Assembly: GCF_030160275.1 (NCBI RefSeq)
Contig: NZ_BSOA01000003.1
Location: 389,937-453,936 of the forward strand
Length of the DNA: 64,000 nucleotides
Direction of reading: 5' to 3'
DNA from: Dyella flagellata
Lineage (GTDB): Bacteria; Pseudomonadota; Gammaproteobacteria; Xanthomonadales; Rhodanobacteraceae
Shown here: piece by piece, positions 9,406 through 17,147 of the stretch
Layout: each line of letters begins with the position of its first letter
Position numbering within the stretch: position 1 is the stretch's first letter
Position numbers and translations under genes: made by a program
Notes under the pieces: model-generated
What the model was told of the DNA's origin: nothing
What the model saw: only the letters and a program-made list of their open reading frames with translations
Databases searched by the model: none

Positions 9406-10119
9406 CTACGCCCCCGGCAGGGCCTCGATCGTCTCCCGTACCGACCGCCGAAAATCCAGCAACGGCAGCATCGCCCCCCGATGGTCCAGCTTCAGATGCT
9501 GCTGCAACGACACGATATGCTCGGACAGCGACGCTGCGCCGCAAAACCCGCAGGATGAGCGCAGTTTGTGCAGGCGCGCTTCCAGCGCCTTCGGGTCCAC
9601 GGCCAGCTCATCCAGCTCCTGGTTGATCGCCACCAGTTCCTGCCGTAGCAGTCCACGCAGCGCCTGGACTACCGCAGGCGTGCCGCTGGTGTGGAGGGCT
9701 TGGCCATCGTCCAGTACCGGTACGCTGCGCCGCCCCACGGCGGCCAGTGTCAGGATGCCGCGCAGATCCGCCAGGGTACACGGCTTGAGCAGCACGGCAT
9801 GGAAGCCCGTTGCTAGTAACGCCTGTTGTGCCTGGGCATCCAGTTCCGCGCTGCTCGCGACGGCGGGGCGGGAGCCCGAGCTGGCCTCCGGATCGTTGCG
9901 CAGCTGGGTCAGGATTTCGACCGCGCCGGCCCCCGGCATCCGGCAATCCAGCACCAGCAGGTCGAAAGTCTCGTTGCGTGCCAGGGCCAGCGCTTCGTTG
10001 CCGTTGGCGGCGAAGACGACGCGGGCGCCGAACTGGCGAAAGGCGTCGCCGAGGAAATAGCGAGTGGGCGCATCGTCGTCGGCCACTAGCAGATATGGTT
10101 CGACGGCAGTAGCCGTCAT
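9406..10119 (-). CDS. Response-regulator receiver fused to a C-terminal Hpt-like domain
   Basis: 237-residue signalling protein. The receiver domain starts at once: acidic cluster ADDDAPT near residue 12, phospho-acceptor Asp in LLVLDCRMPG near residue 60, and the conserved Lys in VLLKPCT near residue 112. The C-terminal part (about 150-237) contains LHKLRSSCGFCGA, a good match to the histidine-phosphotransfer motif HxLKGxxxxxG with His as phospho-acceptor. No kinase or DNA-binding domain is present, so it is probably a phosphorelay intermediate of a hybrid kinase encoded elsewhere. An alternative ATG at 10143 adds 8 residues and has a weak AGGA upstream. It is divergent from the 671-residue envelope gene. 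Confidence 0.8.
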   Translation of the reverse strand: MTATAVEPYLLVADDDAPTRYFLGDAFRQFGARVVFAANGNEALALARNETFDLLVLDCRMPGAGAVEILTQLRNDPEASSGSRPAVASSAELDAQAQQALLATGFHAVLLKPCTLADLRGILTLAAVGRRSVPVLDDGQALHTSGTPAVVQALRGLLRQELVAINQELDELAVDPKALEARLHKLRSSCGFCGAASLSEHIVSLQQHLKLDHRGAMLPLLDFRRSVRETIEALPGA

Positions 10120-10192
10120 GGCGTCGTCTGGCGGGTACGGCATCGGTCCTGTGTCCGTATCGTTCAGCTTAGTTTGGCAGAATGGCTGCCCC

Positions 10193-12208
10193 ATGTTTTC
10201 ATTTCGCCGCCCGCTTGTCGCATGCGCCCTCTGGACCCTGCTATGGGCGGTGCCCGCGTGGGCGGGAACTGTCGTGGTCGCCAAGCGTATCGATGTGCCT
10301 GGCGTGAGCCTGCAGGACGTGCGCGCGCAGTTCAGTCCTGGCGCAACGCCTGATACGGTGCAGATCAGCCTGCGCGCCGGCAAGGCGGACATACCGGGAT
10401 TCGGCTGGCGCAAGGTTGGTGTCGTCGTGGACGGCAATCTGCATCGCGACCTGCAAATGCGCTGGATGTTCGACGGCACGGTACAGCTCAACGGCGCGCC
10501 GGGCGGCGCGCTCGGCAATGCCACGCTCAACCTGGTCGTGGATGCCTCTGCCAACACACTCGAAATCAACGCCGACCAGGGCGTCGCCCATATCAGTACG
10601 GCATTCCCGCTGGATCAACCCACGCACGCGCAAGTCAACTTGCGCAACCTGCCTGCCGGCTGGCTGCAGGGGTTGCTGGCAACCGTCTGGCCGGCGCGTA
10701 TCGCAGGCGGCAAGCTGGATGCGGACCTCGCCCTCGATATGCGCGAAGAAGGGTTCCAGGCTTCCGGCGATGCCAGCTTTGCCGACTTCCAATACACCAC
10801 GCCCGCGGGCAATGTCGCCGGCCAGGGTTTGAACGGGCATGCGCGTTTCGCGCTCGATGCCACGGCCCGGCCGGCGCAATTGAGCTTGAACGGCAGCCTG
10901 CATGGCGGGGAGCTGCAGCTTGGTCCTGTGTTGGCCAGGCTACCCGCCCACGACGTGACGCTGGATCTTGGCGCCAGCCCCGAGCGAGGCGGCCTCGCCA
11001 TCAGCCGCTTGCGTATGGATGATGCCGATGCGCTTGAGCTGGACGGAGCGCTGGCGATCGACGCCAAGGGCAACCTGCAGAAGCTCAAGCTGGAGCATTT
11101 CCAGGCGCGCTTCCCGGTGGCTTACGAACGCTACGGTCAGCCGTGGCTCGACAAGCTCGCGGAACCGAACTTGCAAATCGCCGGGCAGCTCGAAGGACAC
11201 GTCGACTACGCCGGTGAGAGCTTGCGCAGTTTCGGTTTTCATACGGAAGAGCTGGACGTTGCCGACAGTAGCGGCCAATTGCATGCGAGCGGATTGCACG
11301 GCGATCTGGACTGGTCCCAGCAAGGCGACAGATCGCCTACCGCGCTGGCCTGGGACCATTTGACGCTACATCAATTCACCACCGGCGCAAGCCAATCTCG
11401 CTGGCGCAGCCGCGATGGAGCCTTGAGCTTGCAGGTACCGCTGGAGTTCTCGGCGTGGAAAGGCCACGCCCGCCTCAGCCGCTTCGAATGGCGGCCGGAT
11501 GCGGAGAAAGCCGAACGCTTGGACCTTGCCGCCAGCCTGGCGGGCATGGATATGACGGCGCTCACCCAATCACTGGGCTGGGTGCCCTTCGCCGGTACCC
11601 TGGGGGGCACTATTTCCTCCGTGCACTGGACCGGCGATCGCTATGCGTTGGAAGGCGGATTGACCATCGAGGCATTCGGTGGAAGCGCCTCGGTCGACCA
11701 TCTGGCGGTGCAACAGCCGCTGAGCATTAGCCCGGCGCTGGGCGCGGACGTGGGCTTGCACCAGGTCGACCTGGCCGCCCTGGCCGAAGCCTACAATTTC
11801 GGCGCCATGACCGGCCGAATGGATGGCTCCATCGAGGGCCTGCAACTGGCGGGAGGGAGCCCGGTGGCGTTCAATGCTTCGCTGCTGGCGCAAAACGGCG
11901 GGCATATCAGCCTGCGCGCGGCCAACAACCTCTCGATCATCACCGGCGGCACACCGGCCAGCGGCCTGCAGAGCGCGATGATGAGGCTGTTCAAGACGGC
12001 TAACTTCAAGCGGATGGGGCTCAACGCCACCTTGCGCAATGGCGTATGCACGCTTGGCGGCCTGGATGGGGATGCCAGCAGTTACACGATTGTCGAAGGC
12101 AGCGGCCTGCCGTATCTGCACGTAACCGGCACGCAGAGCCGGATCGAATGGCCGCTGCTGGTCCGGCGCATCAAGACGGCCACCCAGGGCGCCGTGGCCG
12201 AGCGTTAG
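10193..12208 (+). CDS. YdbH/AsmA-like periplasmic envelope protein
   Basis: 671-residue exported protein. An N-terminal hydrophobic segment (RRPLVACALWTLLWAVPAWAG) is a signal peptide or anchor. The rest is a long run of short beta strands with repeated patterns of LxLDGxLxID type (for example LELDGALAIDAKGNLQKLKL), and the C terminus contains GTLGGTISSVHW and RMDGSIEGLQLAGG followed by LLAQNGGHISL. This arrangement resembles YdbH and AsmA-like proteins, which form long grooves for lipid transfer between membranes. The assignment is by pattern, not by alignment. The start ATG 10193 is fixed by the signal peptide. It is followed by rlmD after 114 bases. Confidence 0.6.
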   Translation: MFSFRRPLVACALWTLLWAVPAWAGTVVVAKRIDVPGVSLQDVRAQFSPGATPDTVQISLRAGKADIPGFGWRKVGVVVDGNLHRDLQMRWMFDGTVQLNGAPGGALGNATLNLVVDASANTLEINADQGVAHISTAFPLDQPTHAQVNLRNLPAGWLQGLLATVWPARIAGGKLDADLALDMREEGFQASGDASFADFQYTTPAGNVAGQGLNGHARFALDATARPAQLSLNGSLHGGELQLGPVLARLPAHDVTLDLGASPERGGLAISRLRMDDADALELDGALAIDAKGNLQKLKLEHFQARFPVAYERYGQPWLDKLAEPNLQIAGQLEGHVDYAGESLRSFGFHTEELDVADSSGQLHASGLHGDLDWSQQGDRSPTALAWDHLTLHQFTTGASQSRWRSRDGALSLQVPLEFSAWKGHARLSRFEWRPDAEKAERLDLAASLAGMDMTALTQSLGWVPFAGTLGGTISSVHWTGDRYALEGGLTIEAFGGSASVDHLAVQQPLSISPALGADVGLHQVDLAALAEAYNFGAMTGRMDGSIEGLQLAGGSPVAFNASLLAQNGGHISLRAANNLSIITGGTPASGLQSAMMRLFKTANFKRMGLNATLRNGVCTLGGLDGDASSYTIVEGSGLPYLHVTGTQSRIEWPLLVRRIKTATQGAVAER

Positions 12209-12322
12209 AGTCTTCCGCTGGTATCATTGAGGACTGGCCGGGCCGGCGAGGCCCACATTCCTCCCCTTCATGTCCCGTCCGGGTCGCACGCGATCCGGCG
12301 TCCTGTTTTCCCAAGAGGGCCG

Positions 12323-13636
12323 ATGAACGAGTTCGAAGTCGCCATTACCGATCTGAGTCACGATGGCCGTGGCGTGGCCCGCATTGACGGGAAAACCGTA
12401 TTCGTCAGCGGCGCCTTGCTGGGCGAGCAGGTGCGCCTGCGCATCCGCAAGCGCCACCGCAACTTCGACGAAGCGGAAACGCTGGAGGTCCTGACGCGCT
12501 CGCCGCACCGGGTGGAACCGCGTTGCAGCCATTTCGGCCAATGCGGCGGTTGCTCGCTGCAGCATCTGGACGCCGCCGCGCAGATCGAAGCCAAGCAGCG
12601 CGTGCTGGTCGACAACTTTGTGCGCATCGGCAAGGTGGGACCCGAAGCCTGGTTACCGCCGCTTACCGACGAAGCCTGGGGCTATCGCCGCAAGGGGCGC
12701 CTGTCCGTGCGCGCGGTGGCGAAGAAAGGACGCGTGCTGGTGGGTTTCCGTGAGGAGAACAATCCACGCTATGTCGCCGACATCCTGCACTGTGACGTCG
12801 TGCACCCGGCGCTCGGCGCAAAGATCGGTTTGTTGGGCGAACTGGTCGGCAGCATGGACGCCGCCGCCGAAATCGCGCAAATCGAATTCGCCGCCGGCGA
12901 CGACACCATCGCGCTGGTGTTTCGCCATCTCAAGCCGCTGAGTGAAGGCGATCGCGCCAAGCTGGTGGCGTTCGGGCAAGAACACGGTTTCGCCATTTAC
13001 CTGCAACCTGGCGGCGTGAGCAGCGTGCATCCGCTGTGGCCTGACCATCCACGGCTGGCATTTCGCATTCCCGCCGGCGCCGGCGTGGAAGACGTGGAAC
13101 TGGTCTTCCAGCCGCTGGATTTCGTGCAGGTCAATGCGGGCCTGAATCGCCGCATGATGCAGCGCACGCTGGAGCTGCTAGACCCGCAGCCGCAGGATCG
13201 CGTGCTCGATCTGTTCTGCGGCCTGGGCAATTTCACCTTGCCATTGGCGCGTCGTGTTGCGGAAGTCACCGGCGTGGAAGGCGAGCATGGCCTGGTGGCG
13301 CGTGCAGCAGACAATGCGGCACACAATGGGCTTGCCAATGCACGCTTCCACGTCGCCAATCTGTTCGAGGATCAGCGCGGCACCGAATGGGCGCGCAAGC
13401 CGTGGGACAAACTGTTGCTCGATCCACCCAGGGCCGGCGCGGACAAGGTGTTGGAATACCTGCCGCACAAGGAAACCGGGCGTATCGTCTATGTTTCATG
13501 TCATCCGGCGTCGCTGGCGCGCGATGCCGGCATCCTGGTGAATCAGCATGGTTTCCGCCTGAAGGCGGCCGGCGTGATGGACATGTTCCCGCACACCGCC
13601 CACGTGGAATCCATTGCGCTGTTCGAACGCAAATAA
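12323..13636 (+). CDS. rlmD: 23S rRNA (uracil-1939-C5)-methyltransferase RlmD
   Basis: 437-residue SAM-dependent RNA methyltransferase with an iron-sulfur cluster. An N-terminal TRAM domain (about residues 1-58, with SHDGRGVARIDGKTVFV) is followed by three cluster cysteines Cys68, Cys74 and Cys77 in CSHFGQCGGC and a fourth near residue 158 (LHCDVVHP). The SAM-binding motif is LDLFCGLGNFTLPLA, and the nucleophile region is DPPRAGADK with IVYVSCHPASLARD near the C terminus. The TRAM domain favours RlmD over RlmC. ATG 12323 is chosen for the TRAM start; the upstream extension in frame is not conserved-looking. It is followed after 3 bases by the CYTH gene. Confidence 0.92.
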   Translation: MNEFEVAITDLSHDGRGVARIDGKTVFVSGALLGEQVRLRIRKRHRNFDEAETLEVLTRSPHRVEPRCSHFGQCGGCSLQHLDAAAQIEAKQRVLVDNFVRIGKVGPEAWLPPLTDEAWGYRRKGRLSVRAVAKKGRVLVGFREENNPRYVADILHCDVVHPALGAKIGLLGELVGSMDAAAEIAQIEFAAGDDTIALVFRHLKPLSEGDRAKLVAFGQEHGFAIYLQPGGVSSVHPLWPDHPRLAFRIPAGAGVEDVELVFQPLDFVQVNAGLNRRMMQRTLELLDPQPQDRVLDLFCGLGNFTLPLARRVAEVTGVEGEHGLVARAADNAAHNGLANARFHVANLFEDQRGTEWARKPWDKLLLDPPRAGADKVLEYLPHKETGRIVYVSCHPASLARDAGILVNQHGFRLKAAGVMDMFPHTAHVESIALFERK

Positions 13637-13639
13637 ACT

Positions 13640-14173
13640 ATGGGCATCGAAATCGAACGCAAATTCCTGCTCGCCAACGACGATTGGCGCACGTCAGTGA
13701 ATTCCAGCAAACCCATCGCACAGGGTTACCTGGTCGATGTGCGGGCTCTTCGCGATGGCACTGCGCGCGCGTCGGTACGCGTACGTATCAGTGGCGAGCA
13801 GGCCTGGCTCAATATCAAATCGGTGGAACTGGGCATTGCGCGCGCCGAGTACGAATTGCCGCTGGCGCTAGCCGATGCACAAACCATGCTCGCTACCATG
13901 TGCAACGGCGTGCTCGAAAAGCTTCGCCATCATGTGGAAGTCGAAGGCTGGATGTTCGAGATCGACGAATTCCTCGGCGCCAGCAGCGGGCTGGTGGTGG
14001 CGGAACTCGAAATGCCCGAGGCGCATGCCGCCTATCCGCGACCTGCTTGGTTGGGGCGCGAGGTGAGCAGCCTGGCGCGCTACTACAACGTCAACCTGCT
14101 CGAACACCCATACTCCGAATGGAGCGATGAGGAGCGCAACGCCTCCGACTTGCCGGCAGGGGAGGGCGTCTGA
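13640..14173 (+). CDS. CYTH-domain (triphosphate tunnel) phosphatase
   Basis: 177-residue protein that begins with the hallmark EIERKFL motif of the CYTH superfamily, whose beta-barrel tunnel binds inorganic or nucleoside triphosphates and metal. Further barrel residues are RVRISGEQAWLNIKS, EYELPL and FEIDEFLGASSGLVVAELEM. Most bacterial proteins of this size hydrolyse inorganic triphosphate; adenylate cyclase class IV activity is less likely but cannot be excluded. The gene lies 3 bases after rlmD and its TGA overlaps the nagZ ATG by one base, so the three are probably cotranscribed. Confidence 0.85.
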   Translation: MGIEIERKFLLANDDWRTSVNSSKPIAQGYLVDVRALRDGTARASVRVRISGEQAWLNIKSVELGIARAEYELPLALADAQTMLATMCNGVLEKLRHHVEVEGWMFEIDEFLGASSGLVVAELEMPEAHAAYPRPAWLGREVSSLARYYNVNLLEHPYSEWSDEERNASDLPAGEGV

Positions 14174-15174
14174 TGCTGCTGATCGGCATTGCCGGCACCG
14201 AACTGCTGCCGCACGAACAGGTGTGGCTTACGGCCCCCGGCGTGGCGGGGGTGATCCTGTTTTCGCGCAACTATCGTGATCGCGAACAGTTGCTCGCGCT
14301 GGCCGAATCGATACGTGCCGCGGCCGGCGAAGATTTCCTGCTGGCGGTCGACCAGGAAGGCGGGCAGGTACAGCGGTTCCGTACCGATTTCACGCGCTTG
14401 CCTCCCTTGATCAAGATCGGCGAGGTGTACGACCGCGATCCCGCCGAAGCCATCAAGCTGGCCGAAGAGCATGCGTGGGTGATGGCGAGCGAACTGCGTG
14501 CCAGTGGCGTCGATTTCAGTTTCGCGCCGGTCGCCGACCTGGCGCGCGGCAATGCGGCGATCGGCACGCGCGCTTTTCATGCCGACCCCGATGTCGCCGG
14601 TGAGCTGATCCATGCTTACGTACGCGGCATCCACCTCGGCGGCATGGCGGCGGTGCTCAAGCATTTTCCCGGCCATGGTTCGGTGGCGGTCGACACGCAC
14701 AAGGCGCAGGCGATCGATCCGCGCTCGCTGGATGAGATCCGGCGGCAAGATCTGCGCCCGTTCCTGGAAGGTTTTTCCGCGCGCGCCGAGGCGGTGATGA
14801 TGGCGCACGTGGTGTATCCAGCGGTGGACGATCAGCCCGCGGGTTATTCGCGCTGCTGGATCCAGGAGGTCCTGCGCGAGGAACTTGGTTTCCAGGGCGT
14901 GGTGATCAGCGACGACATCAGCATGGCGGCAGCCGGTATTGCCGGCGGCGTGGCCGAGCGCGTGCATGCGCACCTGCAAGCCGGCTGCGATCTGGTGCTC
15001 GCCTGTTTTCCCGAAGTGGTCGAACAGGCCATTGCCGCCATGCCGAAACCGGCTGAAGCCAGCATGCGGCGCATCGCAGCCTTGCGTGGTGCAATCGGCT
15101 CGACCTGGGCCAGCCTGCTCGACAACCCGCAGCGCGATCATTTCGTCGCGCGTGTCACAGCATTGAATAGCTAG
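14173..15174 (+). CDS. nagZ: Beta-N-acetylhexosaminidase NagZ (peptidoglycan recycling)
   Basis: 333-residue cytoplasmic glycoside hydrolase of family 3, which removes GlcNAc from anhydromuropeptides during wall recycling. Seen in the sequence: GVAGVILFSRNYRD, the substrate-binding DQEGGQVQRF, and KHFPGHGSVAVDTHK, whose His in the flexible loop is the acid/base partner of an Asp. The nucleophile region is VVISDDISMAA. The length matches the single-domain NagZ of gram-negatives. It is coupled to the CYTH gene by one-base overlap and is followed by hpt after 10 bases. Confidence 0.94.
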   Translation: MLLIGIAGTELLPHEQVWLTAPGVAGVILFSRNYRDREQLLALAESIRAAAGEDFLLAVDQEGGQVQRFRTDFTRLPPLIKIGEVYDRDPAEAIKLAEEHAWVMASELRASGVDFSFAPVADLARGNAAIGTRAFHADPDVAGELIHAYVRGIHLGGMAAVLKHFPGHGSVAVDTHKAQAIDPRSLDEIRRQDLRPFLEGFSARAEAVMMAHVVYPAVDDQPAGYSRCWIQEVLREELGFQGVVISDDISMAAAGIAGGVAERVHAHLQAGCDLVLACFPEVVEQAIAAMPKPAEASMRRIAALRGAIGSTWASLLDNPQRDHFVARVTALNS

Positions 15175-15184
15175 GGGCTTGCCT

Positions 15185-15742
15185 ATGACTACCACTTCGT
15201 CCGTTCCCGCGCTGGCGCAAGCGCTGACCCGTTCCGAGCTGCTGTTCAAACGAGAGGATCTGGAAACCGTCATCGCCCATATCGGGCGCGCTGTCGATGC
15301 GGCACTCGATGGCGAGCGCGCGGTATTTCTAACCGTGATGAACGGTGCGCTGATGTTCGGCGCCCAGCTGGCCTTGGCGATTCGCACCGACCTGGAATTC
15401 GATTACGTCCATGCCACGCGCTATCGCGGGGCGACCTCCGGCAAGGATCTGCATTGGCTGCGCGAGCCCTCTGTGTCGTTGCAGGGGCGCGTTGTCCTGC
15501 TGGTGGATGACATTCTCGACGAGGGCCATACCCTCAAGGCCGTGCGCGACGACTGCCTGCGCCGCGGCGCCAAGCGCGTTCTGGTCGCCACGCTCTGCCG
15601 CAAGCTGCACGATCGTTGCGTGGAAGGTATTCAAAGCGATTTCAACGGCGTGGAGCTGCCCGATCGCTACGTTTTCGGCTATGGCATGGATTATTACGAG
15701 CAAGGCCGTAATCTGCCTGCCATCTACGCGTTGAAAGAATAA
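15185..15742 (+). CDS. hpt: Hypoxanthine-guanine phosphoribosyltransferase
   Basis: 185-residue purine-salvage enzyme. The PRPP-binding loop VVLLVDDILDEGHTLKAV (around residues 103-120) is decisive; LTVMNGALMFGAQLA supplies the pyrophosphate loop, and the base-binding end is PDRYVFGYGMDY. ATG 15185 is preferred, with AGGGG 9-13 bases upstream; a TTG two codons earlier is in frame. It lies just before a methylthioinosine phosphorylase gene, whose product hypoxanthine would be its substrate, which makes a sensible salvage pair (inference). Confidence 0.92.
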   Translation: MTTTSSVPALAQALTRSELLFKREDLETVIAHIGRAVDAALDGERAVFLTVMNGALMFGAQLALAIRTDLEFDYVHATRYRGATSGKDLHWLREPSVSLQGRVVLLVDDILDEGHTLKAVRDDCLRRGAKRVLVATLCRKLHDRCVEGIQSDFNGVELPDRYVFGYGMDYYEQGRNLPAIYALKE

Positions 15743-15770
15743 CCACTAAGCAACCGTAATCTATAGGGCC

Positions 15771-15841
15771 GTCATTCCCGCGTTCGCGGGAATCCATTTT
15801 TGCAGCAGATCAAGATGGGTTCCCGCTTGCGCGGGAATGAC
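15771..15841. repeat. GTCATTCCCGC palindromic repeat, copy 1
   Basis: A 71-base inverted repeat starting GTCATTCCCGCG and ending CGCGGGAATGAC, with internal hairpins CCCGCGTTCGCGGG and CCCGCTTGCGCGGG. The same unit occurs at 42478-42553. It lies between hpt and mtnP and ends 17 bases before the mtnP ribosome-binding site. Its likely role is RNA structure or a non-autonomous mobile repeat. Confidence 0.88.
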
Positions 15842-15870
15842 GGGCTCGTCATTTGCCTAGGAGTTTTGCA

Positions 15871-16623
15871 GTGACTCACGCCCACATCGACCTCGCCGTC
15901 ATCGGCGGCAGCGGCCTGTACCAGTTTCCCGGTCTGGAAAACGCCACGCGGCAAAGCGTCGACACACCCTATGGCCCGGCCTCCGGCGATGTCGTAATAG
16001 GCGACTTCGCCGGCCGCCGCATCGCTTTTCTGGCCCGCCATGGCGAAAGCCATACCCTGCCGCCGCACCGGGTGAACTACCGTGCCAACCTGTGGGCATT
16101 GCACCACCTGGGCGCGCGCCGCGTGATCGGGGTGAATGCGGTGGGTGGCATTCGCCACGACATGGGGCCGCGCACCCTCGTCGTGCCGGATCAGATCATC
16201 GATTACACCCATGGCCGCTACACCAGCTTTTGCGACGTGGAAGGCGCCGAGGTCAGGCACATCGATTTCAGCGAGCCGTATACCTCCTCCTTGCGTGTTG
16301 CGCTGCTGGAAGCGGCAAAACGTGCGGATATAGCGGTGATCGACGGCGGCTGCTATGGCGCCACCCAGGGGCCGCGTCTGGAAACCCGCGCGGAAATCGC
16401 CCGCATGAAGCGCGACGGCTGTGACCTGGTCGGTATGACCGGCATGCCGGAAGCGGGCTTGGCGCGCGAACTCGAGCTGGACTACGCCTGCCTGGCGCTG
16501 GTCGCCAACTTCGCCGCCGGCTGCGGCGACGAGGCGGAAATCAGCATCGAGGAAATCTTTGCGCACCTGGCGGCGGCGACTGCCGGGGTCCCCCCCATCC
16601 TTGCCCAATTGCTCAAAAGCTGA
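15871..16623 (+). CDS. mtnP: S-methyl-5'-thioinosine/thioadenosine phosphorylase
   Basis: 250-residue member of the MTA phosphorylase branch of the PNP family, cleaving a 5'-methylthiopurine nucleoside with phosphate. Motifs: VIGGSGLYQFPGL at the start, LARHGESHTLPPHRVNYRANLWAL, GVNAVGGI, and GATQGPRLETRAEI with GMTGMPEAGLARELEL. In the base-binding segment (LALVANFAAGCGD) an Asn occupies the place where adenine-specific enzymes carry the Asp of a DYD motif, which suggests a 6-oxopurine substrate as in methylthioinosine phosphorylases (inference). GTG 15871 is chosen because AGGAG lies 7 bases upstream. A TTG at 15853 is in frame but lies before that site. Confidence 0.87.
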   Translation: MTHAHIDLAVIGGSGLYQFPGLENATRQSVDTPYGPASGDVVIGDFAGRRIAFLARHGESHTLPPHRVNYRANLWALHHLGARRVIGVNAVGGIRHDMGPRTLVVPDQIIDYTHGRYTSFCDVEGAEVRHIDFSEPYTSSLRVALLEAAKRADIAVIDGGCYGATQGPRLETRAEIARMKRDGCDLVGMTGMPEAGLARELELDYACLALVANFAAGCGDEAEISIEEIFAHLAAATAGVPPILAQLLKS

Positions 16624-16774
16624 TCATCCTAACCGGTTATGCGGGGGTGCATATTGCGCTTTGCCTGAAAACATGAGGATACTTCGCCCGTGCCAGGGGC
16701 GGCGGACCTAGGGGTAGAGGTGGTTCTCGCAGAGACTTGGTGCATCCAGTCCTTAGATTCAGAGGTTCACGCAA

Positions 16775-16981
16775 ATGCGTTTCGGTACGGTCAAGTGGTT
16801 CAACGATGCCAAGGGTTTCGGCTTCATCGCGCCCGAGGACGGTGGGGAGGACGTGTTTGTCCACTTCTCTGCGATCAATTCGAAGGGCTTCCGTAGCCTG
16901 CAGGAAGGTCAGCGCGTCAAGTTCGAAGTGACCCAGGGCCCGAAGGGCGCCCAGGCGTCCGGCGTCGAACTCGCAGGCTGA
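16775..16981 (+). CDS. Cold-shock protein (CspA family)
   Basis: 68-residue single-domain RNA chaperone with both RNA-binding motifs, KGFGFI (RNP1) and VFVHF (RNP2), and the usual [15 protein letters not shown] opening. AGAGG lies at 16761-16765. The 150-base upstream stretch after mtnP holds no gene and may be an untranslated leader, as in cold-regulated csp genes, but I cannot show regulation. A strong terminator follows at 17017-17048. Confidence 0.95.
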   Translation: MRFGTVKWFNDAKGFGFIAPEDGGEDVFVHFSAINSKGFRSLQEGQRVKFEVTQGPKGAQASGVELAG

Positions 16982-17016
16982 TCAAGCCATCGTTGTTTAC
17001 CATGCAGTTCTAACGA

Positions 17017-17048
17017 GAAAGCCCTGCTAACGCAGGGCTTTCTTTTTT
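17017..17048 (+). terminator. Rho-independent terminator after the cold-shock gene
   Basis: An 11-base perfect stem, GAAAGCCCTGC with GCAGGGCTTTC, is separated by a TAAC loop and followed directly by six T residues. It is the clearest intrinsic terminator in the window. Confidence 0.93.
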
Positions 17049-17147
17049 AATGCTCAAATGCGTGGCTTTCTTTTTCTTTGCAACGATTCCTTTTTGAAAC
17101 AAGATTTAGATCGATGCAAGGCGAAAACCGGAATTGTCGCCCCCAAC

